Source: Lachnospiraceae bacterium
GTDB taxonomy: Bacteria > Bacillota > Clostridia > Lachnospirales > Lachnospiraceae
DNA length: 46,526 bases
Direction: 5' to 3'
Assembly (NCBI GenBank): GCA_017561085.1
Contig: JAFZDQ010000013.1
Coordinates: 1 to 46,526, forward strand
Shown piece after piece: positions 25,013 to 32,386 of the stretch. Position 1 is the stretch's first letter. The number at the start of each line of letters is the position of its first letter. The notes under the pieces are model-generated. The model worked only from the letters and a program-made list of their open reading frames with translations. It searched no databases and was not told the origin of the DNA. Made by a program: the position numbers and the translations under genes.

Positions 25013-25362
25013 CACACGAAGAAAAGAAAGTAGCGAAAATAATTGAAGAATTAACCATATTCTTTTTTGCGATAGGCGCAGATGAAATTCATTCCGGTAT
25101 CAGAAAGGTGGATGAACATCATGCAGTGATTGATTTTGAATCCAATTTTAATCCGGAATATGCAGATAAATTGGATAGAATGAGCCAGTACCTGAATGAA
25201 GAAAAGAATGAAGGTATGGAGGATATTTACTGGGAACTTGCAGGAAGCGGAGACCCGGGAGAGAGCAGCCAGCTGTTATTAATCGGGATGATGACGGATA
25301 AGGCGGATGTTTCGATAGAAGGAAATGTTGTAAAGCTGAAACTTTATAAGGAGCTTTTGTAG
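25009..25362 (+). CDS. Small cytoplasmic protein of unknown function
   Basis: I cannot assign this 117-residue acidic protein. It has no signal peptide or membrane helix. The N-terminal helix KKVAKIIEELTIFFFAIG and the strand-like VIDFESNF and VVKLKLYK suggest a compact alpha/beta domain, and IGADEIHSG looks the most conserved part. Its ATG overlaps the DUF1576 stop codon and its stop is 1 bp before the first transporter subunit, so it is locked between two membrane-protein genes and probably assists or regulates one of them. Confidence 0.7.
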   Translation: MTHEEKKVAKIIEELTIFFFAIGADEIHSGIRKVDEHHAVIDFESNFNPEYADKLDRMSQYLNEEKNEGMEDIYWELAGSGDPGESSQLLLIGMMTDKADVSIEGNVVKLKLYKELL

Positions 25363-25363
25363 A

Positions 25364-25912
25364 ATGAAGGAACATTTAGAACTGTATTGGGCGTTTTTTA
25401 AGATCGGAGGGCTCACCTTTGGCGGCGGTCTTACCATGCTGCCCATGCTGAAATACGAACTGGTTGAAAAAAGAAATTGGATTACCGAAGAGAAACTTTT
25501 GGACTGTTATGCAATCGGGCAGTGTACGCCGGGAATCATTGCGGTGAATACGGCAACCTTTGTGGGATATTTACGGAAGGGTGTGGCAGGCGGAATCAGT
25601 GCTACCATGGGGATGGTATCCCCGTCGGTTCTGATGCTTACCGTGATAGCACTTTTCCTGGAAAATTTCATGGATAATGTGTGGCTCCAGCACGCCCTGA
25701 TGGGAGTGAGAGGTGTTGTTTGTGCGCTGATGTTAAACACCGTGTTAACTCTAGCCAAGAAATCCCTGGTGGCGCCCGTTACCTATGTGATTTGTATTCT
25801 GGCATTTTTCCTTGCCATGTTTACAAAAGTGCCGCTGATTATTATTGTTCTTTTGGCAGGATGTATGGGAATCCTGTTTGAAAGCCTGAAAAAGAAAGGA
25901 GCAGACAAATGA
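25364..25912 (+). CDS. CHR-family (chromate-type) transporter subunit 1
   Basis: The 182-residue membrane protein is a short-chain CHR subunit with about five to six helices. The family signature FGGGLTMLPML near residue 20 is followed by AIGQCTPGIIAVNTATFVGY. Short CHR proteins work in pairs, and the second subunit overlaps its 3' end by 4 bp. Biochemically tested members export chromate, but in gut-type anaerobes the natural anion is unclear. AAGGAG lies upstream within the preceding gene's last codons. Confidence 0.85.
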   Translation: MKEHLELYWAFFKIGGLTFGGGLTMLPMLKYELVEKRNWITEEKLLDCYAIGQCTPGIIAVNTATFVGYLRKGVAGGISATMGMVSPSVLMLTVIALFLENFMDNVWLQHALMGVRGVVCALMLNTVLTLAKKSLVAPVTYVICILAFFLAMFTKVPLIIIVLLAGCMGILFESLKKKGADK

Positions 25913-26466
25913 GCAGAGTGTTTGACCTTTTCTTCAGTTTCTTTAAAATAGGGCTGTTTGCCGTAGGCGGCGGTCCTGCGACGATACCGTATTTAATGGA
26001 CCTTACCAGGACCAAGGATTGGTTTACCATGGAGGAATTAACCAACATGATAGCCATCAGTGAATCTACGCCCGGACCGGTAGGCCTTAATATGGCAACC
26101 TATGCCGGTGTTACCACTTGCGGTGTTTGGGGTGGACTGATTGCTTCTGTCGGACTGGTGATTCCCAGTATCGTGGTGATTATCCTGATAGCCCGTTTTT
26201 TACAGAACTTCAGTGAAAACCGTTATGTAAAGGCCGCTTTTTTCGGAATCCGTCCGGCAGTGACGGCGCTGATTGCAACAGCGGTATTTCATTTATGTAA
26301 GGTATCCTTGTTTATACAGACGGATGCAGGAATGGCACCGGCCTATAAAACGATGGTGCTGGCAATTGTTGTCTTTTTCCTGATGCGTGTGAAAAAACTG
26401 AAAAACCTGCATCCCGCCGCGTGGCTTTTGTTTGCGGCAGTGGTAGGTGTGGTTTTCCGCTTTTAA
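25909..26466 (+). CDS. CHR-family (chromate-type) transporter subunit 2
   Basis: The 185-residue partner subunit carries the parallel signature VGGGPATIPYLM and AISESTPGPVGLNMATYAG. The ATG overlaps the stop of subunit 1 as ATGA. The two halves show clear internal similarity to each other (GGG-x6-P, STPG or CTPG, N-x-AT), as expected for an ancient duplication with opposite membrane orientation. It is the last gene of the co-directional hemZ-to-CHR run and ends 16 bp from the convergent TIGR04086 gene. Confidence 0.85.
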   Translation: MSRVFDLFFSFFKIGLFAVGGGPATIPYLMDLTRTKDWFTMEELTNMIAISESTPGPVGLNMATYAGVTTCGVWGGLIASVGLVIPSIVVIILIARFLQNFSENRYVKAAFFGIRPAVTALIATAVFHLCKVSLFIQTDAGMAPAYKTMVLAIVVFFLMRVKKLKNLHPAAWLLFAAVVGVVFRF

Positions 26467-26482
26467 ATTAGCCGGGCGAAAG

Positions 26483-26857
26483 TCAGCTGACCATTCCGCC
26501 AAGCATGCCGGAAGCGGTACATAAAATCATCACGGAGAAGAAATTTCCGCCCATGGAAGCGGAATCCTGCTTAAAGATCAGCGAAAGCAGGGCCAGGATG
26601 ATGAAGTAGAGAATTCCGGAGACCATACCCCAGAGAAACTTCCGGACGCCCTCCTTTTTGCCTGCCAGAAAGCCTGCAAGGAATGTGGCAATGACATAAA
26701 TGCAGGTGATGCAAAGGGATACGGTTTTAGCGCCCGGGTGGAACCGGTAAAGGACAAAAGCCGTTATAAACAGCAAAATAGCAGTAATGGCATAAGAGAA
26801 TAATAAGTTCTTGAAAAGAAATACTGCTTGGGAGGTTAGGGAGAATTTTTTTGACAT
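26483..26857 (-). CDS. TIGR04086-type membrane protein
   Basis: The 124-residue protein has four hydrophobic helices (about 17-37, 43-65, 74-95, 103-122). The GFLAGKKEGVRKFLWGMVSG loop, given here as GFLAGKKEG and KFLWGMVSG, matches my memory of the TIGR04086 family, which in Clostridia is often found near SCIFF and SecD/SecF. Its function is not known. AAGGAG precedes the minus-strand ATG. It is divergent from the CorC-like gene with 118 bp between starts. Confidence 0.7.
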   Translation of the reverse strand: MSKKFSLTSQAVFLFKNLLFSYAITAILLFITAFVLYRFHPGAKTVSLCITCIYVIATFLAGFLAGKKEGVRKFLWGMVSGILYFIILALLSLIFKQDSASMGGNFFSVMILCTASGMLGGMVS

Positions 26858-26910
26858 AGGAACTCCTTCAGACGGAGAAAATCGTTGATTGATATATATT
26901 ATGTCTTAAC

Positions 26911-26940
26911 TTGACAGAGAATACCCCAATATTGTAATAT
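26911..26940 (+). promoter_or_regulatory. Promoter of the CorC/HlyC-like gene
   Basis: A perfect TTGACA (26911-26916) and TAATAT (26935-26940) are 18 bp apart. The inverted repeat CAATATT-GT-AATATTG (26927-26942) covers the -10 box and could be an operator. Confidence 0.65.
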
Positions 26941-26975
26941 TGCTTATTATAAAAAAGATAAGGAGTGAGTTTATT

Positions 26976-28286
26976 TTGTTAGATACCGAAGGTGTCATAC
27001 AACTGTGTGCATTAATCATTTTAATTGGACTTTCCGCCTTTTTTTCCTCTGCGGAAACAGCCCTTACGACAGTAAATAAGGTGAGGCTTAAAGCACTTGC
27101 CGAAGAGGGAAACAGGAAAGCGGAAACGGCCCTTAAGGTCTTAGAGAAGTACGGAAAGATGTTAAGTGCCATATTGATTGGAAACAATATCGTAAATATT
27201 TCTGCATCCGCCCTGGCCACGACGCTGGCAATCAAAATCAATTTATCAGTGGGAATTGCTACCGGAATACTTACCGTATTGGTATTAATTTTCGGTGAAA
27301 TTACACCAAAGAATATGGCAATGTCTTATGCAGAGAAGTTAGCGCTTTTTTATGCAGGTATCATCGCAGCCATTATGAAGGTGATGACGCCCGTGATTTT
27401 TCTGGTAGATATGATGGCAGGCGGCGTGATGAAACTGTTACATATTGACCCCGAAAAGCGGGTGGCGATGACGGAGAATGAACTTCGGACCTATGTGGAG
27501 GTCAGTCACGAGGATGGTGTCATTGAGTCGGAAGAGAGAGAAATTATTTACAATGTATTTGATTTTTCCGATGCGGTAGCCAAGGACATTATGATTCCCA
27601 GGATTGATATGGTGACCATTAGTGAAGAGGCTGATTATGAGGCTGTCATGAGTCTTTTTAAAGAGTGTATGTACACCAGAATTCCTGTTTATAAAGAAGA
27701 TAAAGATAATATTATCGGACTGATTAATATCAAGGATTTTATTTTGGTTGAAAATAGAGAAGCTTTTTCCATTCAGGATATCATGCGGGATGCCTATTAC
27801 ACCTATGAGTTTAAAAAGACGGCAGACCTGCTCATTGAAATGAGGGAGAAGAGCTTTAATGTTTCCTTTGTACTAAATGAATACGGAGCGACGGTAGGTA
27901 TGATTACCTTAGAGGACCTCCTGGAAGAAATTGTTGGTGAAATCCGTGATGAATATGACGGAGATGAAGAAGAATTGATTCAGGAAGTCGGGGACAGGAC
28001 CTATCTGGTAGAAGGAAGCATGAAACTGGCAGATATCAACGATCAGCTGGAGACAGACCTTTGTTCTGAAGATTATGATTCCATAGCGGGACTTTTAATT
28101 GAGCAGTTAGACAGATTGCCGGAAGATGAGGAAGCCATTCACTTAGAAGACGGTACTGTTTTACAGGTTAAGGGCATCAGCCAGAACCGTGTTGTAAAGG
28201 TACTTATGACCCTTCCCGAAAAAGCCGGTGAAGAGGAAACGGAACCTGAAAATAACCATGACGGGGAAAAGAAGGAAGAAGAATAA
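26976..28286 (+). CDS. CNNM/CorC (HlyC)-type membrane protein
   Basis: The 436-residue protein has an N-terminal CNNM/DUF21 membrane domain (LIILIGLSAFFSSAETAL, LIGNNIVNISASAL, FGEITPKNMA), a pair of CBS domains (MIPRIDMVTI, IIGLINIKDFI, FVLNEYGATVGMITLEDLLEEIVG) and a C-terminal transporter-associated domain. Such proteins take part in Mg2+/divalent cation export or homeostasis; the old name hemolysin is misleading. I use the TTG at 26976: AAGGAG lies 8-9 bp upstream, and an earlier in-frame TTG at 26940 falls inside the promoter. The C-terminus is very acidic. Confidence 0.88.
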   Translation: MLDTEGVIQLCALIILIGLSAFFSSAETALTTVNKVRLKALAEEGNRKAETALKVLEKYGKMLSAILIGNNIVNISASALATTLAIKINLSVGIATGILTVLVLIFGEITPKNMAMSYAEKLALFYAGIIAAIMKVMTPVIFLVDMMAGGVMKLLHIDPEKRVAMTENELRTYVEVSHEDGVIESEEREIIYNVFDFSDAVAKDIMIPRIDMVTISEEADYEAVMSLFKECMYTRIPVYKEDKDNIIGLINIKDFILVENREAFSIQDIMRDAYYTYEFKKTADLLIEMREKSFNVSFVLNEYGATVGMITLEDLLEEIVGEIRDEYDGDEEELIQEVGDRTYLVEGSMKLADINDQLETDLCSEDYDSIAGLLIEQLDRLPEDEEAIHLEDGTVLQVKGISQNRVVKVLMTLPEKAGEEETEPENNHDGEKKEEE

Positions 28287-28293
28287 AAAAAAC

Positions 28294-28322
28294 TTTCCCT
28301 AACGGAAGATATGTGCTATAAT
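28294..28322 (+). promoter_or_regulatory. Extended -10 promoter for the SCIFF gene
   Basis: TGCTATAAT (28314-28322) is an extended -10 box with perfect TATAAT; the -35 position, 17 bp upstream, reads TTTCCC. It lies just after the CorC-like stop, so SCIFF gets its own transcript. Confidence 0.6.
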
Positions 28323-28344
28323 GTATCCAAATTGTAAAAGAATG

Positions 28345-28362
28345 CCTGTAACCGGTTACAGG
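28345..28362 (+). promoter_or_regulatory. Perfect 18-bp palindrome in the SCIFF leader
   Basis: CCTGTAACCGGTTACAGG reads the same on both strands. It sits about 16 bp after the predicted transcription start and 10 bp before the AAAGGAGAT ribosome binding site: an operator for a dimeric repressor, or an RNA hairpin with a CCGG loop. Confidence 0.55.
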
Positions 28363-28384
28363 TAATGATAAAGGAGATACCAAT

Positions 28385-28528
28385 ATGAAGCGTATTAAAA
28401 CATTAACTACAAGAGATTTAAAAGAATCCATGAAAAAGGGCGGATGCGGTGAATGCCAGACTTCCTGCCAGTCAGCATGTAAGACCTCCTGTACAGTAGG
28501 TAACCAGAGCTGTGAAAAGGTAAAATAG
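28385..28528 (+). CDS. SCIFF peptide (six-cysteine ranthipeptide precursor)
   Basis: This 47-residue peptide begins MKRIKTLTTRDLKESMKKGG and has six cysteines at 21, 24, 28, 32, 36 and 43, the defining pattern of SCIFF (six Cys in forty-five residues). In Clostridia its maturase, a radical SAM enzyme, forms a thioether link from a Cys to a downstream Thr; TSC and KTSCT provide candidate Thr residues. The leader part is the first ~19 residues. AAAGGAGAT lies before the ATG. The maturase gene follows after a hairpin. The physiological role of SCIFF is still debated. Confidence 0.97.
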   Translation: MKRIKTLTTRDLKESMKKGGCGECQTSCQSACKTSCTVGNQSCEKVK

Positions 28529-28550
28529 TCACACGATAAGCATGTGATGT

Positions 28551-28574
28551 AAGCAGCGACGAAAGTCGCTGCTT
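28551..28574 (+). terminator. Hairpin between SCIFF and its maturase, probable attenuator
   Basis: AAGCAGCGAC (28551-28560), loop GAAA, GTCGCTGCTT (28565-28574): a perfect 10-bp stem with a GNRA loop, followed by the weak ATTATACGTTTATAT. Partial termination or 3'-end protection here would yield more peptide message than maturase message. Confidence 0.65.
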
Positions 28575-28616
28575 ATTATACGTTTATATAAATGAAATTG
28601 AGGAAGGTAAGTTAAC

Positions 28617-30005
28617 GTGGTACATCAGTATAAAAATAACGGCTACAACATCGTGCTGGACGTAAACAGCGGTTCCGTACATGTGGTAGACGAAGTAGTT
28701 TATGATGTGATACCGGTTGTTTCCCGGGCACTTTCAGAAAATGCAGATGCAGGGGAAGCAGTGAAAGCAGAGCTTTTCGGAACTTATCCGGAAGCTGACC
28801 TTGCAGAAGCAGTGGAAGAAGTTTTGGAACTGAAGGAAGCAGGGATGCTTTTTACGGAAGATATCTACGAAAATTATATTATAGATTTTAAGAAAAGACA
28901 GACCGTCGTAAAAGCACTTTGTCTGCACATTGCCCATGATTGTAATCTTGCCTGCAAATATTGTTTTGCAGAGGAAGGCGAATATCACGGCAGACGTGCA
29001 CTGATGAGCTTTGAGGTTGGTAAGAAGGCCCTTGATTTTCTTGTGGCCAATTCCGGAAACAGAGTCAATCTGGAAGTGGATTTCTTTGGCGGCGAGCCGC
29101 TGATGAACTGGCAGGTTGTAAAGGATTTGGTTGCTTACGGAAGAAGTCTTGAAGAAGCAAATAACAAGAAGTTCCGCTTTACCTTAACTACAAACGGTGT
29201 GCTTTTGAATGATGAGGTACTTGAATTTGCCAATAAAGAAATGGCAAATGTAGTCTTATCCATAGACGGACGTAAGGAAGTGCATGATTATATGCGTCCT
29301 TTCCGTGCAGGACTTGGCAGTTATGACCTGGTGGTTCCCAAATTCCAAAAGGTGGCGGAAAGCCGCGGCCAGATGGATTATTATGTAAGAGGAACCTTTA
29401 CCCGTAATAATATGGATTTTGCAGAGGATGTGAAGCATCTGGCGGACCTTGGCTTTAAGCAGATTTCAGTAGAACCTGTTGTAGCTGATTCCAAGGAAAG
29501 TTATGCCATCCGCGAAGAGGATATTCCCCGTCTGTTAGAAGAGTACGACCGTCTTGCCGTGGAATTGTTAAACCGCAGAAAAGAAGGCAAGGGCGTGAAT
29601 TTCTTCCACTTTATGATTGATTTACAGGGTGGTCCCTGTGTGGCTAAGCGTCTTTCCGGTTGCGGCAGCGGAACGGAATATCTGGCAGTGACACCTTGGG
29701 GTGATTTTTATCCTTGTCACCAGTTTGTGGGACAGGAACAGTTCCTGATGGGAAATGTGGATGATGGTATTGTGCGTCCCGATATTGTGGATGAATTCAA
29801 GACCTGTAATGTCTATGCAAAGGACAAGTGTAAGAAGTGTTTTGCGAAGTTTTATTGCAGCGGCGGATGTGCGGCGAATTCTTATAATTTCCACGGAAAT
29901 ATTAATGATGCCTACGACATCGGTTGTGAATTACAAAGAAAACGTGTTGAATGTGCGATTATGATAAAAGCGGCCCTGGCCGACTTGGAAGGAGAAGAAT
30001 CATGA
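28617..30005 (+). CDS. SCIFF radical SAM maturase
   Basis: This 462-residue radical SAM/SPASM enzyme modifies the SCIFF peptide encoded upstream. The N-terminal ~90 residues form the peptide-recognition (RRE-like) region (NGYNIVLDVNSGSVHVVDE). The SAM cluster motif is Cys109-x3-Cys113-x2-Cys116 in HDCNLACKYCF, followed by FFGGEPLMNW. Many C-terminal cysteines for auxiliary clusters follow (GPCVAKRLSGCG, YPCHQF, CKKCFAKFYCSGGC). Translation starts at GTG 28617 after GAGGAAGG; no in-frame ATG fits the family N-terminus. Its stop overlaps the secDF start, coupling the two. Confidence 0.95.
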   Translation: MVHQYKNNGYNIVLDVNSGSVHVVDEVVYDVIPVVSRALSENADAGEAVKAELFGTYPEADLAEAVEEVLELKEAGMLFTEDIYENYIIDFKKRQTVVKALCLHIAHDCNLACKYCFAEEGEYHGRRALMSFEVGKKALDFLVANSGNRVNLEVDFFGGEPLMNWQVVKDLVAYGRSLEEANNKKFRFTLTTNGVLLNDEVLEFANKEMANVVLSIDGRKEVHDYMRPFRAGLGSYDLVVPKFQKVAESRGQMDYYVRGTFTRNNMDFAEDVKHLADLGFKQISVEPVVADSKESYAIREEDIPRLLEEYDRLAVELLNRRKEGKGVNFFHFMIDLQGGPCVAKRLSGCGSGTEYLAVTPWGDFYPCHQFVGQEQFLMGNVDDGIVRPDIVDEFKTCNVYAKDKCKKCFAKFYCSGGCAANSYNFHGNINDAYDIGCELQRKRVECAIMIKAALADLEGEES

Positions 30006-32254
30006 AAAAAAGTAGAGCAGCGATAGTCCTTTTAGTGCTTGTTATTTTACTTGGCTTTTTTGGCTATACGGCGGCAGTAGGATTTGGCGAAGAAGGAACA
30101 GGTTCTGCATCCAGTATTGATTTGGGACTGGACCTTGCAGGCGGTGTCAGCATTACTTATCAGGTAGTTGGTGATGAGAAACCTGATGCAAGTGATATGT
30201 CCGATACCATTTACAAACTGCAGAAGAGAGTAGAAGTATACAGTACTGAATCTGTTGTATACCAGGAAGGTGATGACAGAATCAATATTGAAATTCCCGG
30301 CGTATCTGATGCCAACGCTATTTTAGAGGAACTTGGCAAACCCGGTTCTTTGTATTTTGTAGCAGAAACAGATGCGGCAGGTAATTTAAATTACCAGGGT
30401 GGCTATGATGCGGAAGGTAATATCGTTTATACCATGTTAAAGGACATTGACACCATGGTAGCAGAAGGCAGTACCCCCCTTTCCGGTACTGATGTAAAAG
30501 ATGCGCAGGTTATGATTGCGACCGACCAGATGGGGAACAGTGACATCGTGGTTGATTTGGTTATGACACCGGAAGGTACTGCGAAATTTGCAGAAGCTAC
30601 AGCAAGTGCTTATCAGAAGGGTGAGACACTTGGTATTTATTATGATGGCGAAATTGTCAGCGCACCTTTGGTAAATGCAGCAATTACAGACGGAAATGCT
30701 CAGATTTCCGGCAATTTTGACAGAGAAGAAGCAGAAAAGTTAGCATCTACCATCCGTATCGGTGGTCTGAAGCTTGAGCTTGAAGAACTGCATTCCAAGG
30801 TAGTTGGTGCCCAGCTTGGTGAAGAAGCAATTGCTACCAGTTTGAAAGCAGCGGCTGTCGGTTTTGTGATTATTGTTATTTTTATGATTGCGGTTTACTT
30901 TGTATCCGGTGCGGCAGCCAGCCTTGCCCTTGCATTATATGTAGAACTGATTGTTATCTTATTGGATGCATTTGAGATTACACTGACACTTCCCGGTATT
31001 GCCGGTATTATCTTATCCATTGGTATGGCAGTAGATGCGAACGTAATTATTTTCGCCAGAATCAGGGAAGAACTTGCAAAAGGCAAGACCGTGAAATCTG
31101 CCATTGATATCGGCTTTAAGAAAGCACAGTCTGCAATTTTGGACGGTAACATTACTACATTAGTTGCTGCAGCGGTTCTTGGTCTTATGGGAACCGGTAC
31201 CGTAAAAGGCTTTGCGGCAACCCTTGCACTTGGTATCGTTTTATCCATGTTTACCGCTATGGTAATTACCAGATTGATTATGAATGCACTTTATGCACTA
31301 GGTGTTCAGGATGCGAAGTTCTATGGTGTCGGTAAAGAAAGAAAGGCTGTTGATTTTGTTTCTAAGAAAAAGATTTTCTTTGCTATTTCCATTGCAGCTA
31401 TTTTGGCAGGCTTCGTATTTATGGGAGTAAATAAAGCAACTACAGGCAATAGCTTAAACTTTGGTCTTGAATTTATCGGCGGTACCTCTACCAATGTTAC
31501 CTTTAATGATGATTTAAGCCTTGCTGAAATTGATTCTCAGGTGGTACCCGTTATTGAGGATGTTACAGGTGATCCCAATGTAATGACCCAGAAGATTGAC
31601 GGAACCAATGAAGTAATCTTTAAGACCCGTTCCCTTTCTGTAGAAGAAAGAGAAGACCTTAAGAATGCATTAGTAAGCAATTTCTCTGTAGAAGCAGAAA
31701 AGATTACGGCAGAAACCATCAGCTCTACCGTCAGCGGAGAAATGAAGAGAGATTCCATCGTAGCGGTTGCAGTAGCAACTCTTTGTATGCTGGTTTACAT
31801 CTGGTTCAGATTTAAGGATATCCGTTTTGGTGCAAGTAGTGTAATTGCCCTGATTCACGACGTTTTAGTGGTACTTGCCTTCTACGCAATTGTCAGGGTT
31901 TCCGTAGGAACCACCTTTATTGCATGTATGCTGACGATTGTCGGTTATTCCATCAATGCAACCATCGTTATCTTCGACAGAGTCCGTGAAAATGTTAAGG
32001 AAATGGGAAGAAAAGACACTTTGGAAGATGTGGTAAACAACAGTATTACCCAGACCTTGTCCAGAAGTATTTTCACTTCACTTACGACCTTTGTTATGGT
32101 AGCATCTCTGTATGTTTTCGGTGTTTCCAGCGTAAAGGAATTTGCACTTCCTTTGATGGCAGGTATTCTTTGCGGTACCTTCTCATCTGTATGTATCACC
32201 GGAGCATTATGGCTGATTTTAAGAACGGTATTTCCTCAGAAGGAAGAAGATTAA
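30002..32254 (+). CDS. secDF: Fused SecD-SecF protein-export membrane protein
   Basis: The 750-residue RND-type protein uses the proton gradient to help SecYEG-SecA export. The SecD half has helix 1 at the N-terminus, LGLDLAGGVSITYQV, a large extracellular P1 domain and helices with GMAVDANVIIFARIREE near residues 340-360. The SecF half starts near residue 440 (LNFGLEFIGGTSTNV) and has GYSINATIVIFDRVREN. The fusion is common in Firmicutes. The ATG at 30002 is used because it overlaps the maturase stop as ATGA; an upstream in-frame ATG at 29951 lies deep in that gene. A terminator follows. Confidence 0.95.
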   Translation: MKKSRAAIVLLVLVILLGFFGYTAAVGFGEEGTGSASSIDLGLDLAGGVSITYQVVGDEKPDASDMSDTIYKLQKRVEVYSTESVVYQEGDDRINIEIPGVSDANAILEELGKPGSLYFVAETDAAGNLNYQGGYDAEGNIVYTMLKDIDTMVAEGSTPLSGTDVKDAQVMIATDQMGNSDIVVDLVMTPEGTAKFAEATASAYQKGETLGIYYDGEIVSAPLVNAAITDGNAQISGNFDREEAEKLASTIRIGGLKLELEELHSKVVGAQLGEEAIATSLKAAAVGFVIIVIFMIAVYFVSGAAASLALALYVELIVILLDAFEITLTLPGIAGIILSIGMAVDANVIIFARIREELAKGKTVKSAIDIGFKKAQSAILDGNITTLVAAAVLGLMGTGTVKGFAATLALGIVLSMFTAMVITRLIMNALYALGVQDAKFYGVGKERKAVDFVSKKKIFFAISIAAILAGFVFMGVNKATTGNSLNFGLEFIGGTSTNVTFNDDLSLAEIDSQVVPVIEDVTGDPNVMTQKIDGTNEVIFKTRSLSVEEREDLKNALVSNFSVEAEKITAETISSTVSGEMKRDSIVAVAVATLCMLVYIWFRFKDIRFGASSVIALIHDVLVVLAFYAIVRVSVGTTFIACMLTIVGYSINATIVIFDRVRENVKEMGRKDTLEDVVNNSITQTLSRSIFTSLTTFVMVASLYVFGVSSVKEFALPLMAGILCGTFSSVCITGALWLILRTVFPQKEED

Positions 32255-32281
32255 TCGTGTTTTTTGAATAAGTGATTGTAG

Positions 32282-32313
32282 GCGTCCTGCTTTTCACAAG
32301 CGGGACGCTTTTT
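32282..32313 (+). terminator. Intrinsic terminator after secDF
   Basis: GCGTCCTGCTT (32282-32292) pairs with AAGCGGGACGC (32298-32308) with one G-U; loop TTCAC; then TTTTT. Confidence 0.88.
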
Positions 32314-32324
32314 GTATGTGGGAA

Positions 32325-32353
32325 TTTCCTATTTTTGAAATGTGTGTTACAAT
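32325..32353 (+). promoter_or_regulatory. Candidate extended -10 promoter for recJ
   Basis: TGTTACAAT (32345-32353) is an extended -10 box; TTTCCT stands 17 bp upstream. The arrangement closely resembles the SCIFF promoter. Confidence 0.4.
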
Positions 32354-32386
32354 GGGAGAAATGAGTAAATAAGAGGAAGTTCTGTC

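Noticed and set aside
26940-26975. Earlier TTG start for the CorC-like gene
   Set aside because: It falls at the end of the promoter -10 region and has no ribosome binding site; TTG 26976 follows AAGGAG.
29951-30001. Earlier ATG start for secDF
   Set aside because: It lies inside the maturase gene; the ATG at 30002 overlaps the maturase stop and gives the normal SecD N-terminus.
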